From: Lachnospiraceae bacterium
GTDB taxonomy: Bacteria > Bacillota > Clostridia > Lachnospirales > Lachnospiraceae
DNA length: 42,773 bases
Direction: 5' to 3'
NCBI GenBank assembly: GCA_022510585.1
Contig: JAFLTF010000009.1
Span: 1 to 42,773 of the forward strand
A program made the translations under genes and the position numbers. The notes below the pieces were generated by a model, which was not told where the DNA came from, ran no database searches, and saw only the letters and a list, made by a program, of their open reading frames with translations. Positions 1 through 6,960 of the stretch are shown piece after piece. Each line of letters starts with the position of its first letter. The stretch's first letter is position 1.

Positions 1-186
1 TTCATACCTTTCCAAGCATATCAATAACAATCTGCCAAATCAAGGGCGTAAACGCTGCTAAAGCGGTAAACCTTTGATATTGATAAAGGGTAATCAATGT
101 ATGAATGAATAGGTGTGTTGGTTATACAATTTTGCTGTACTTTAGTATAAATATTTGGAATTATCTGTTATTTATTAAAAAAAGAA
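1..186. other. AT-rich intergenic segment with imperfect inverted repeat
   Basis: No convincing gene is seen here. Positions 1-108 are bounded by TTCATAC and GTATGAA, with further inward matches (TATCAAT near 21 and ATTGATA near 77) and small internal GCG-TAAA-CGC type hairpins, so the segment could fold as one large imperfect stem. A short minus-strand frame of about 35 codons also runs to a stop at the very left edge; it has no clear start and could be a remnant peptide. The segment is AT-rich like the TIR-SIR2 gene that follows and may be the edge or scar of an acquired element. No recombinase or direct repeat confirms this. Confidence 0.3.
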
Positions 187-215
187 TTGAGAACCGATAT
201 AAAAAAATATATAAT
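187..215 (+). promoter_or_regulatory. Sigma-A-type promoter for the TIR-SIR2 operon
   Basis: TTGAGA at 187-192 and a perfect TATAAT at 210-215 are separated by 17 bases. Transcription would start near 222 and give a leader of about 130 nt before the ATG at 351. It is one of the best-matching promoters in the window and suggests the operon is transcribed constitutively. Confidence 0.65.
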
Positions 216-224
216 AATGTCAAA

Positions 225-341
225 TGTAGTTAATATAAGGCAGTTAACATATATGAAGCCACTTTTACTAGCTGTTGAGGATAGAAAATCCACCAAAACA
301 CGTAGTCAATAAACTTCCCCGACGCAAGCAGCGGGATATAG
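225..341 (+). other. Untranslated leader with small GC-rich hairpin
   Basis: The leader between the predicted start site and the TIR-SIR2 gene is AT-rich. The exception is a GC-rich patch at 318-335, where CCCG and CGGG can pair around a GC-containing loop just upstream of the ribosome binding site. From memory, similar sequence (a CCCCGACGCAAGCAGCGGG-like motif) recurs next to mobile DNA in gut Clostridia; that recollection is unverified. It could be a scar of integration or a weak translational control element. Confidence 0.3.
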
Positions 342-350
342 GTGATTCAA

Positions 351-1712
351 ATGAAAATATTTATTAGCCACACCGCTAAAGATAAAGATTCTTATATCGA
401 ACTTATTAATAGTTTGCGTGAACAGGGGCATACCGTTTTTAGTATTTATGATATTAAAATGGGAGAGAATTGGATTAATAAAATAAAAAATGCTTTAAAC
501 AAATCTGATATTTTAATTTTAATTATTACCGAGAATTATTTGGATTCATCATGGGCACGAACTGAGATAAGTTCTGCAATATTTGATACAAATATTAGAA
601 TACTTCCTGTTGTTGTCGGAGATTTGTTCCTACCTGACTATTTAAGAGGATTTGTATATAGAAAAGTTAAAACCAAAGAAGAAATTACTGCTACAGTGTT
701 ATGTGACATTGCGCGGTTAGATAATGTTGATGATAACAATACACTTTTTAAAAAAAGAGCGGTCACTCCCGGTGAAGAAGATAATATTGAAGAAAAAATA
801 GAAATATTAAAGGAAGCGTTAATTGACAATCAACTAACTTTAGTATGTGGTGCAGGCGTATCAAGGGATTCAGCTATACCTACCTGGAATGAACTATTAG
901 TAAATATTCTTAATGATGTCTATTTAAGCGATCAAAATTTGAACGCGGACAGTAAAGTAACAGCCGAAACTTTACTTTCACTTATGCCCCAGTCAAATTT
1001 GATTTTAGGAAAGTATTTAAAAATAATATTAAAAGACGATTTTGATAGAATCGTGCAAAAGCATCTTTATTCAAATTATAATCAAGAACGTGAATTTGAA
1101 CAATCAAATATTGTACAAGGTCATGAAGAAATAAACTACGCTTTAGAAACAAGTATGATGAAAGCTATTGTTGAGCTTTCTCGTCCTAAAAGAAGAGGAA
1201 ATCGATTAGAATCAATAATTACTTTTAATTTTGATGATTTAATAGAATGCGCTTTGTTAAAGCATCATATTGAGCATTGTTCAATATGGAAAGAAGGTCA
1301 GATATATGGAATAAATGCTTTGCCCATTTTTCATGTACATGGGTTTTTACCAAATCTAAAAGTTGTGGATACTCCTAATTTGGTATTTAGTGAGGAAGCA
1401 TATCATTCCCAATTTATTGATCCATACAGTTGGGCAAATTTGGTTCAATTAAACACATTCTCTACAAATGTATGCTTATTTGTGGGGCTTAGTTTGTCTG
1501 ACCCTAATTTAAGGAGATTGTTAGATATTTCATGGAGGAGAAATCAGCGATGTAAGCATTATATAATTATGAAAAAAATACCTCAAAAGAATAGAACGAG
1601 TGAAATCGTGACTATGCTTTTTGAGCAGGATGCAAATTCACTAGGACTAAATGTAATATGGTGCAATGATTATTCGGAAATCCCGAATGTTTTATTTAGC
1701 ATAGCCAAATAG
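351..1712 (+). CDS. TIR-SIR2 fusion protein, probable NAD+-targeting defence effector
   Basis: The protein has 453 residues from ATG 351. I chose this start because AGGTG at 340-344 sits 6 nt upstream, and the GTG at 342 lies inside that ribosome binding site. Residues 1 to about 118 form a TIR domain opening with MKIFISH. Its SSWARTE motif carries the glutamate expected for NADase-type TIRs (E72). Residues about 150-440 match the SIR2 fold used in bacterial immunity: CGAGVSRDSAIPTW for nucleotide binding, TFNFDD with the conserved Asn-Asp, FHVHG with the catalytic His (H330), and FVGLSLSDPNLRRLL near the end. Both catalytic sites look intact, so the protein could hydrolyse or cyclise NAD+ through two unrelated folds. 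Domain assignments rest on motifs; the defence role is inferred. It lies 47 nt upstream of a membrane-protein gene and is distinctly AT-rich, which suggests horizontal transfer. It differs from Thoeris, where TIR and SIR2 are separate proteins and ThsA also has a SLOG domain. Confidence 0.85.
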   Translation: MKIFISHTAKDKDSYIELINSLREQGHTVFSIYDIKMGENWINKIKNALNKSDILILIITENYLDSSWARTEISSAIFDTNIRILPVVVGDLFLPDYLRGFVYRKVKTKEEITATVLCDIARLDNVDDNNTLFKKRAVTPGEEDNIEEKIEILKEALIDNQLTLVCGAGVSRDSAIPTWNELLVNILNDVYLSDQNLNADSKVTAETLLSLMPQSNLILGKYLKIILKDDFDRIVQKHLYSNYNQEREFEQSNIVQGHEEINYALETSMMKAIVELSRPKRRGNRLESIITFNFDDLIECALLKHHIEHCSIWKEGQIYGINALPIFHVHGFLPNLKVVDTPNLVFSEEAYHSQFIDPYSWANLVQLNTFSTNVCLFVGLSLSDPNLRRLLDISWRRNQRCKHYIIMKKIPQKNRTSEIVTMLFEQDANSLGLNVIWCNDYSEIPNVLFSIAK

Positions 1713-1759
1713 AGTCTGTTATATTTTATAAATAAAATTTAGAATAAGAGGGAAATAAA

Positions 1760-2359
1760 ATGTCAAACGAAGTATTTAATATATTTGCCGCTGTTGGAAT
1801 TGGACTTACTTTCTTAGCATCAATATCAGCAGTAATTGTTTCTATAATATCAATGCGATATTCAAGTAAAGTAGCAGAAAGATCAGGATATTTGAGTACA
1901 ATTACTGCGAGCCGTGATAAATGGTCAAATTTATTGAGGGAAAGTGCTTCGTTATATTTTACTCAGATTGCAAGAATATGTAGTGAGCAAGAGGATAATC
2001 TGACGGAGATTTATAATGATTTGACACATTATCATTTTGCAATAGAGCTACTGTTATTTAAGCAAGATGTTGAAATTCATAATAATATGAGCATAGTTCG
2101 GAATAAAGCTTTTGAGATTGTTGACCAGAGCAATATAATAAATCAACAATACAAGAAAATGGAAGGGTCTCTCAGTATCACTAAAGCAGATATAGAAAAC
2201 CAAGACATAGTTGTAAAAGCACGACAAAAAATGTATGACTTGAGGTGCTCAATTTTGAATGAATATCAAGGAAAAATTTTTGATGAAATAAGAATTTTAC
2301 TTGAATGTGAATGGAGAAAGCAACAATATGAGGCAACTGATATGTGGAAAGAAAAATAA
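1760..2359 (+). CDS. Membrane-anchored small protein of unknown function, partner of TIR-SIR2
   Basis: I do not recognise a family for this 199-residue protein. Residues about 8-32 form one long hydrophobic helix (IFAAVGIGLTFLASISAVIV is its core). About 165 mostly polar, helical residues follow, rich in Glu, Lys, Gln and Ile, and are probably cytoplasmic. There is no signal-peptidase site, so the helix should anchor the protein. The start is supported by AGAGGG 7 nt upstream. The gene follows the TIR-SIR2 gene by 47 nt on the same strand and shares its AT-rich composition, so the two are probably one transcript. Possible roles are membrane recruitment or sensing for the NADase, or a separate effector. 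All of these are inference from context. Confidence 0.75.
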   Translation: MSNEVFNIFAAVGIGLTFLASISAVIVSIISMRYSSKVAERSGYLSTITASRDKWSNLLRESASLYFTQIARICSEQEDNLTEIYNDLTHYHFAIELLLFKQDVEIHNNMSIVRNKAFEIVDQSNIINQQYKKMEGSLSITKADIENQDIVVKARQKMYDLRCSILNEYQGKIFDEIRILLECEWRKQQYEATDMWKEK

Positions 2360-2540
2360 TTATTTTCAATATTTATACAGCAATTTCAATCATCTTTGCA
2401 TTCCTTATAGGCCATAGTTTTTATACATAACCAAGAAATTTAAGCTTATAAACTAAAGAGGTGATATTAACTACCTCGTTTGACATAATTTTTCATCTCT
2501 TTCTTGCATATAAAATAGACATTCACTCTGGAACGTCCTA
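2360..2540. other. AT-rich spacer after the TIR-SIR2 operon
   Basis: No gene is visible. A small hairpin is possible (GAGGT at 2458-2462 with ACCTC at 2473-2477, loosely extended by flanking AAAC and GTTT), but it has no T-run. TTGACA at 2480-2485 lacks a -10 element at the right distance. The AT-rich composition continues until about 2530, which would put the right edge of the acquired segment just before cotJC. Confidence 0.35.
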
Positions 2541-2579
2541 ACTCTTTTGAAAAAGAGGGTAGTACGCCTACGTTTTTTT
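2537..2579 (+). terminator. Possible terminator after the TIR-SIR2 operon
   Basis: CTCTTT at 2542-2547 pairs with AAAGAG at 2552-2557. A second small stem, GTAG with CTAC (2559-2562 and 2568-2571), is followed by seven T residues at 2573-2579. The T-run supports termination of plus-strand transcripts, but the stem next to it is only 4 bp, so the call is tentative. Confidence 0.4.
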
Positions 2580-2580
2580 G

Positions 2581-3138
2581 TTAGTTACATTTACTACAAT
2601 CTTCCCGTTTTGCCTCACCGAATCTCTGGAAATGCACAATCTCTCTGGCACGCAGGAATTTGATCGGTTCGCATACTTCCTGATCATGCACCAGACGCAA
2701 GATGTTATCATAGGTGGTGCGGGCTTTCTGTTCAGCCGCCATATCCTCCGTCAAATCAGTGATAATATCGCCTGTGGACTGGAACTGAGTTGCAGTAAAC
2801 GGAACGCCGCCGGCTGCTTGTGGCCAGATGCCGACAGTGTGGTCTACATAGTAGTTGGCAAATCCTGATTTTTCGATTTCTTCCATGGACAGATCTTTTG
2901 TCAACTGGTGAACGATCGTTGCCACCATTTCCAGATGGGCGAGTTCTTCGGTTCCGATATCGGTCAAAACAGCGGCAACTTCTCTATAAGGACATGCATA
3001 TCTTTGGGACAGATAACGCATGGATGCACCCATTTCACCGTCGGGGCCGCCATACTGGCTGATGATCGCCTGTGCCAAAGCAGCATTAGGAGCGGTAATG
3101 TTTACAGGAAACTCTAATCTTTTCTCATAATTCCACAT
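2581..3138 (-). CDS. cotJC: Spore coat protein CotJC, manganese-catalase-like
   Basis: A 185-residue protein starting MWNYEKRLEF, the usual start of CotJC. The longer frame in the ORF track adds 16 codons that lie inside cotJB; GGAGG lies 9 nt before this ATG. The fold is a ferritin-like four-helix bundle related to manganese catalases. Conserved pieces include SQYGGPDGEMGASMRYLSQR, TDIGTEELAHLEMVA, where the Glu and His residues are likely metal ligands, and REIVHFQRFGEA near the C-terminus. CotJC is a spore-coat component in Bacillus and may protect the spore from peroxide, though catalase activity is not certain. It is the last gene of cotJABC. Its ATG shares one base with the cotJB stop (TAATG), so translation is coupled. 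Confidence 0.95.
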   Translation of the reverse strand: MWNYEKRLEFPVNITAPNAALAQAIISQYGGPDGEMGASMRYLSQRYACPYREVAAVLTDIGTEELAHLEMVATIVHQLTKDLSMEEIEKSGFANYYVDHTVGIWPQAAGGVPFTATQFQSTGDIITDLTEDMAAEQKARTTYDNILRLVHDQEVCEPIKFLRAREIVHFQRFGEAKREDCSKCN

Positions 3139-3413
3139 TAATAACAGCCTCCTTCCCAGGGCATAGGTGATGTTGCCCAAGTCCACTCATTACAGTCTGA
3201 TGCGTCAGCGGTGCTGACAGTAAGCGGACCATATTTAGACGCATATTCGCGCATTGCCTGATTTTTCATATGCACATAGTGCCTCAGATAATCAATGGCT
3301 TCTGTGTCATCCGGATGGGTATCCAGATAAAGATTCATCTCTACAATAACGAATCCCATTAAATCAATGTTGTGGAGCAGTTTAGCCTGCTCAGACTGAT
3401 AATTTCTGCTCAT
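3138..3413 (-). CDS. cotJB: Spore coat protein CotJB
   Basis: A 91-residue protein starting MSRNYQSEQAKLLHNI, typical of CotJB. The upstream in-frame ATG at 3422 abuts the GGAAGGAG ribosome binding site directly, so the ATG at 3413, 8 nt beyond it, is the better start. Recognisable family features are the helix LLHNIDLMGFVIVEMNLYLD, the HPDD turn, and a C-terminal segment rich in Trp, Pro and Gly (WTWATSPMPWEGGC). It is a spore-coat or coat-assembly protein acting with CotJA and CotJC. Its ATG overlaps the cotJA stop (ATGA) and its stop overlaps the cotJC start, so the three are translated as a coupled set in the mother cell during sporulation. Confidence 0.92.
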   Translation of the reverse strand: MSRNYQSEQAKLLHNIDLMGFVIVEMNLYLDTHPDDTEAIDYLRHYVHMKNQAMREYASKYGPLTVSTADASDCNEWTWATSPMPWEGGCY

Positions 3414-3586
3414 TGACAGCATCTCCTTCCTTCAAACGGTTTATTTAATTCGGGGAAGATGGTCCCGTTTAATAGCGCTTCATCCAAGTCTTCATAAATA
3501 TGGGTCAAACGCTGCCAGGGTACATATGCCATGGCAACCGGGAATCTGTCAAAATCGTCGTTAAAGTGATAGTTTTTCATTTTCAT
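3410..3586 (-). CDS. cotJA: Spore coat-associated protein CotJA (short)
   Basis: This 58-residue gene is too short for the ORF track. Translation gives MKMKNYHFNDDFDRFPVAMA and then the family hallmark YVPWQRLTHIYEDLDEALLN, followed by GTIFPELNKPF and a Cys-containing tail (RRCCQ). The hallmark 'MAYVPWQ' with a predicted helix after it is characteristic of CotJA. The start could be ATG 3586 or 3580; GGGAAAG upstream fits either. The stop overlaps the cotJB ATG as ATGA. In Bacillus subtilis cotJ is expressed by sigma-E. Here CATATTAT upstream fits a sigma-E -10 element, but no convincing -35 is present. Confidence 0.9.
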   Translation of the reverse strand: MKMKNYHFNDDFDRFPVAMAYVPWQRLTHIYEDLDEALLNGTIFPELNKPFEGRRCCQ

Positions 3587-3632
3587 AACTTTCCCTTTTT
3601 CATAATGATTTTATTAGTATAATATGATATAA

Positions 3633-3662
3633 TTGTCTGTGCGTGTTTGAAAATTGTATAAT
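3633..3662 (+). promoter_or_regulatory. Probable promoter for the ABC exporter operon
   Basis: TTGTCT at 3633-3638 and TATAAT at 3657-3662 are separated by 18 bases, in the divergent spacer between cotJA and the ABC ATPase gene. Other TATAAT copies at 3618 and 3628 have weaker -35 partners. The transcript would carry a leader of about 55 nt. Confidence 0.45.
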
Positions 3663-3722
3663 TTTGACGAAGAATTTAAGACACATTTATTTATGAATGC
3701 AGACAGCAGTAGAAGGGAGGAA

Positions 3723-4748
3723 ATGGCTTTGATAAAAGTTGATAATTTGTTTAAAAAATACGGAAATCATGTTGCGGTGGATCATTTATCTTTCGAAGTG
3801 GAAAAAGGGCAGATTTACGGATTTTTAGGACCGAACGGTGCAGGCAAGACAACTACTATGAACATTATGACAGGATATCTGGCGGCTACAGACGGCAGCG
3901 TGAAGATCAACGGTTATGATATTCTGACACAATCTGAAAAAGCCAAAAAATGTATTGGTTATCTACCGGAACTTCCTCCATTATACCCTGATATGAAAGT
4001 TTTGGAATATCTGTGTTTTGCAGCGGAACTAAAGAAGGTACCAAAGAAAGAGCGTAAGGAACAGATTCATGAAATTATGGAAATGACGGGAATTTTAGAT
4101 GTAAAAGAACGTCTCATTCGTAATTTATCCAAAGGATATAAGCAAAGAGTGGGACTGGCGCAGGCGATCCTTGGTTATCCGGAAGTTATTATTTTAGACG
4201 AGCCCATGGTTGGGCTGGATCCGAAACAGATCATTGAAATCAGAGAACTGATCAAAAAGCTTGCAGTAAATCATACGATTATACTCAGTTCCCATATTCT
4301 GTCTGAAGTAAGCACCTTATGTGATCACATTATGATCATTTCTCATGGGAAGCTTATGGCAAGCGATTCTCCGGACGGACTCCGGAAACTTATGGAAAAG
4401 ACTACGGAAATTGAAGTGACGGCATTTGGAGATCGGGAGCAGGCCAAAGAAATCCTTGCGGAAATAGAACACATTCATTCGTTTTTCTTTGAAGATACTG
4501 TGGAAGAAAACAGTGTTAAGTTAAGGATCATAACGGAAGAAAACAGGGATATCCGTAAGGAATTGTCCGTTGCATTCACAAGCAGGGATATGCCTGTTCT
4601 TTCTATGAACAAGGTAGAAAAAAGCTTAGAAGATATTTTCTTACAACTGACAGAGACAGAAGCTTCTGATGATGAGGATGGAATGTCTGATGAAACAGTG
4701 AGTAAAGCAGAGGTAGAGGAGGAAGAAGTCGATGATAGCGATTTATAA
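3723..4748 (+). CDS. ABC transporter ATP-binding protein
   Basis: A 341-residue ATPase of an ABC-2 type exporter. I start it at MALIKV (ATG 3723) because AGGGAGG lies directly upstream; the 23 extra codons in the ORF track have no ribosome binding site and no family match. Motifs in order are Walker A GPNGAGKTT (about residue 38), signature LSKGYKQRV, Walker B VIILDEPMVGLDP and switch His in SSHILSEV. The nucleotide-binding domain ends near residue 215. A C-terminal accessory region follows, then a very acidic tail (EEEEVDDSDL). It resembles the GldA class of ATPases. The stop lies 17 nt inside the next gene, so the two are co-translated. The substrate cannot be deduced. Confidence 0.93.
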   Translation: MALIKVDNLFKKYGNHVAVDHLSFEVEKGQIYGFLGPNGAGKTTTMNIMTGYLAATDGSVKINGYDILTQSEKAKKCIGYLPELPPLYPDMKVLEYLCFAAELKKVPKKERKEQIHEIMEMTGILDVKERLIRNLSKGYKQRVGLAQAILGYPEVIILDEPMVGLDPKQIIEIRELIKKLAVNHTIILSSHILSEVSTLCDHIMIISHGKLMASDSPDGLRKLMEKTTEIEVTAFGDREQAKEILAEIEHIHSFFFEDTVEENSVKLRIITEENRDIRKELSVAFTSRDMPVLSMNKVEKSLEDIFLQLTETEASDDEDGMSDETVSKAEVEEEEVDDSDL

Positions 4749-6858
4749 AAGAGAAGTACGATCATTTTTTTGTTCCTTTATCGGCTGGCTTTATCTGGCG
4801 GCTTCCCTGTTCATTCTAGGGCTGTTTTTTACTGCGATCAACATGCTTTCCGGTTATCCGAATATTGCAGCTACATTGCAAAATGCTATCTTTTTATTTT
4901 TGCTCATCATACCGCTTTTGACCATGGGAAGTTTGGCGGAAGACAGAAAAATAAAGACAGATCAACTACTATTTACAGCGCCTGTATCAATCGGCAGGGT
5001 AGTCTGGGGAAAATATCTGGCACTGCTGACTTTTCTGGCCATTCCGCTTGTTGTAATCGGAATTACACCAATTATCCTGTCTTTTTACGATGCATTTCAG
5101 ATGGGAATATCCTATACCGCATTACTGGGATTTTTTCTGTATGGTGCTCTTGCATTGTCACTTGGATTGTTTGTGTCATCCCTGACAGAAAGTGTTGTCA
5201 TTGCCGCGGTTCTTGGCTTTTTGGTAATTTTTTTGGGTTATATGATGGCAGGGATCTGCAGTTTGATTTCTCAGACGGGCAATATCGTAACGAAAGTATT
5301 AAGCGCCTTGGATATGGTAGGCAGATTTGATGAAATGACCGGTGGCAGTTTTTACGTACCATCTGTGATATACTATGTAACTTTTATCCTGTTTATGTTG
5401 CTCTGTACCATTCAATCCCTTCAAAAGCGGAGATATATCGTGTCCGGAAGGGGATTGAAGATTGGTGCTTATAGCGCGGGAACAGTGATTGTCGGGGCAG
5501 TTTTGACTATTGTAGTCAATATTGTGGTAAATCAGCTTCCGACTGAGTTTTTATCCATTGATGTGACCTCCGATCGATTATATACCTTATCTGATGAAAC
5601 AAAGGAACTTCTTTTTGATCTATCAGAGGATGTTACAATTTATATCCTTGCAAATGAAGATTATAAAGACGCTGCTTTAGATAAGACTGTTAAAATGATA
5701 GAAGACCTTTCCGGGCATATTACAGTGTCTTATGTCGATCCTTCGGCAAATCCATTATTTTATTCCAATTATACCGGTACGGCGCCGGAAGAAAACAGTT
5801 TGATCGTAGTAGGCCCGAAACGGAGCCGCGTGATCAATTATAACGATATTTACGAATATGACTTGGATTATGCCTATTATCAGGAGACAGGAGAAACCAG
5901 TTACCGGGTAACAGGTTTTGACGGAGAAGGGCAGATTACCTCTGCATTGGCATATGTGACCACTGAAGATATGCCTAAGATCTATATGATAACCGGACAT
6001 GGAGAACTTGTGCCCGAAGGTCAGTATACACGGGCTATCCAGAAAGAAAATGTGGAATATGAGGAGTTATCCCTTTTATCAGTTGAGGAAATTCCGGAGG
6101 ATGCACAGGCAGTTATTTTGGATGCGCCTACTTCCGATTATTCCAAGGATGATGTGGATAAGGTAATCGCATTTCTGGAAAAAGGGAAAAACGCAATCCT
6201 GATTCCTACATGGACGAATGAACGGTTGACTAATTTTGAGAAGATTCTGGATTATTACGGTGTATCTGTTGCAGACGGGATCATCGTTGAACAGGACATG
6301 AGCATGTATTATTCCATTCCTTTTTATCTGTTTCCGAAAATAAATTATGATGAAATAACCAAAAGTGTTTTTGATGCCGCTGTTTTTGCACCCGATACGC
6401 AAGGACTGCTCTATGATGAAAAAGCGGAAGGCATTATTTATACGCCGCTTCTGGAAACAAGCGAAGAAGCCTACAGCAAAACAGATTTGGAAACGGCAAC
6501 AAATTATGAAAAATCGGAAGGCGATATCGACGGACCTTTTGTTATTGCTTTAAAAGCTGAAAAGTCCGTTGCGGAAGGTATGGTCTCGAAAGCTGTTATT
6601 GTGGCTACGGAAGGATTGTTCACGGAAAGTGCTGACGAAATAGTTCCCGGCAATAATGTAAAGCTGTTTGGCAGTGTAATAGGCGCACTGGTGGAACATG
6701 AATCGTCAATATCCATACCGATAAAGTATTATGATACCAATATGATCATATTTACAAGACTGACCTGTATGATCGTAGGTCTGATATCCATTATTCTGAT
6801 ACCGGTATGCTGCCTTATTACCGGATTTATTATTTGGTTCAAAAGAAGAAGACAATGA
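4732..6858 (+). CDS. ABC-2 permease fused to GldG-like domain
   Basis: A 708-residue membrane protein joining two parts that are separate genes in many bacteria. Residues 1 to about 230 are a GldF-type permease with roughly six transmembrane helices and the SLAEDRKIKTDQLLFTAPVS cytoplasmic loop typical of these permeases. A seventh helix (about 240-262) leads to a long extracytoplasmic GldG-like region starting around TSDRLYTLSDETKELL and including MITGHGE. A final helix (about 680-703) ends in a basic FKRRRQ tail. It forms an exporter with the preceding ATPase. GldFG was first linked to gliding motility in Bacteroidetes, but Firmicute homologues are uncharacterised and need not be. The gene overlaps the ATPase by 17 nt in a different frame. 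Confidence 0.9.
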   Translation: MIAIYKREVRSFFCSFIGWLYLAASLFILGLFFTAINMLSGYPNIAATLQNAIFLFLLIIPLLTMGSLAEDRKIKTDQLLFTAPVSIGRVVWGKYLALLTFLAIPLVVIGITPIILSFYDAFQMGISYTALLGFFLYGALALSLGLFVSSLTESVVIAAVLGFLVIFLGYMMAGICSLISQTGNIVTKVLSALDMVGRFDEMTGGSFYVPSVIYYVTFILFMLLCTIQSLQKRRYIVSGRGLKIGAYSAGTVIVGAVLTIVVNIVVNQLPTEFLSIDVTSDRLYTLSDETKELLFDLSEDVTIYILANEDYKDAALDKTVKMIEDLSGHITVSYVDPSANPLFYSNYTGTAPEENSLIVVGPKRSRVINYNDIYEYDLDYAYYQETGETSYRVTGFDGEGQITSALAYVTTEDMPKIYMITGHGELVPEGQYTRAIQKENVEYEELSLLSVEEIPEDAQAVILDAPTSDYSKDDVDKVIAFLEKGKNAILIPTWTNERLTNFEKILDYYGVSVADGIIVEQDMSMYYSIPFYLFPKINYDEITKSVFDAAVFAPDTQGLLYDEKAEGIIYTPLLETSEEAYSKTDLETATNYEKSEGDIDGPFVIALKAEKSVAEGMVSKAVIVATEGLFTESADEIVPGNNVKLFGSVIGALVEHESSISIPIKYYDTNMIIFTRLTCMIVGLISIILIPVCCLITGFIIWFKRRRQ

Positions 6859-6960
6859 ATGAAACAGCTACTTGATTTCCCCGTAAGTTTATGCAAAAAT
6901 AGTAATACAAATGTAAAAAATGTATGCATGTGACAACAGTGGGAAAGGTTGTTCTTGATT

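Noticed and set aside
2480-2514. Promoter from TTGACA at 2480 and TATAAA at 2509
   Set aside because: The 23-base spacing is too long for sigma-A, and the only gene downstream on this strand is beyond the convergent cotJ operon.
2578-2868. 96-residue plus-strand ORF over cotJC
   Set aside because: It is antisense to a clearly conserved gene, has no ribosome binding site and matches no family.
6949-6960. TTG start of the hydrogenase at 6949
   Set aside because: It abuts GGGAAAGG with no spacer; ATG 6961 (or TTG 6955) is better placed.
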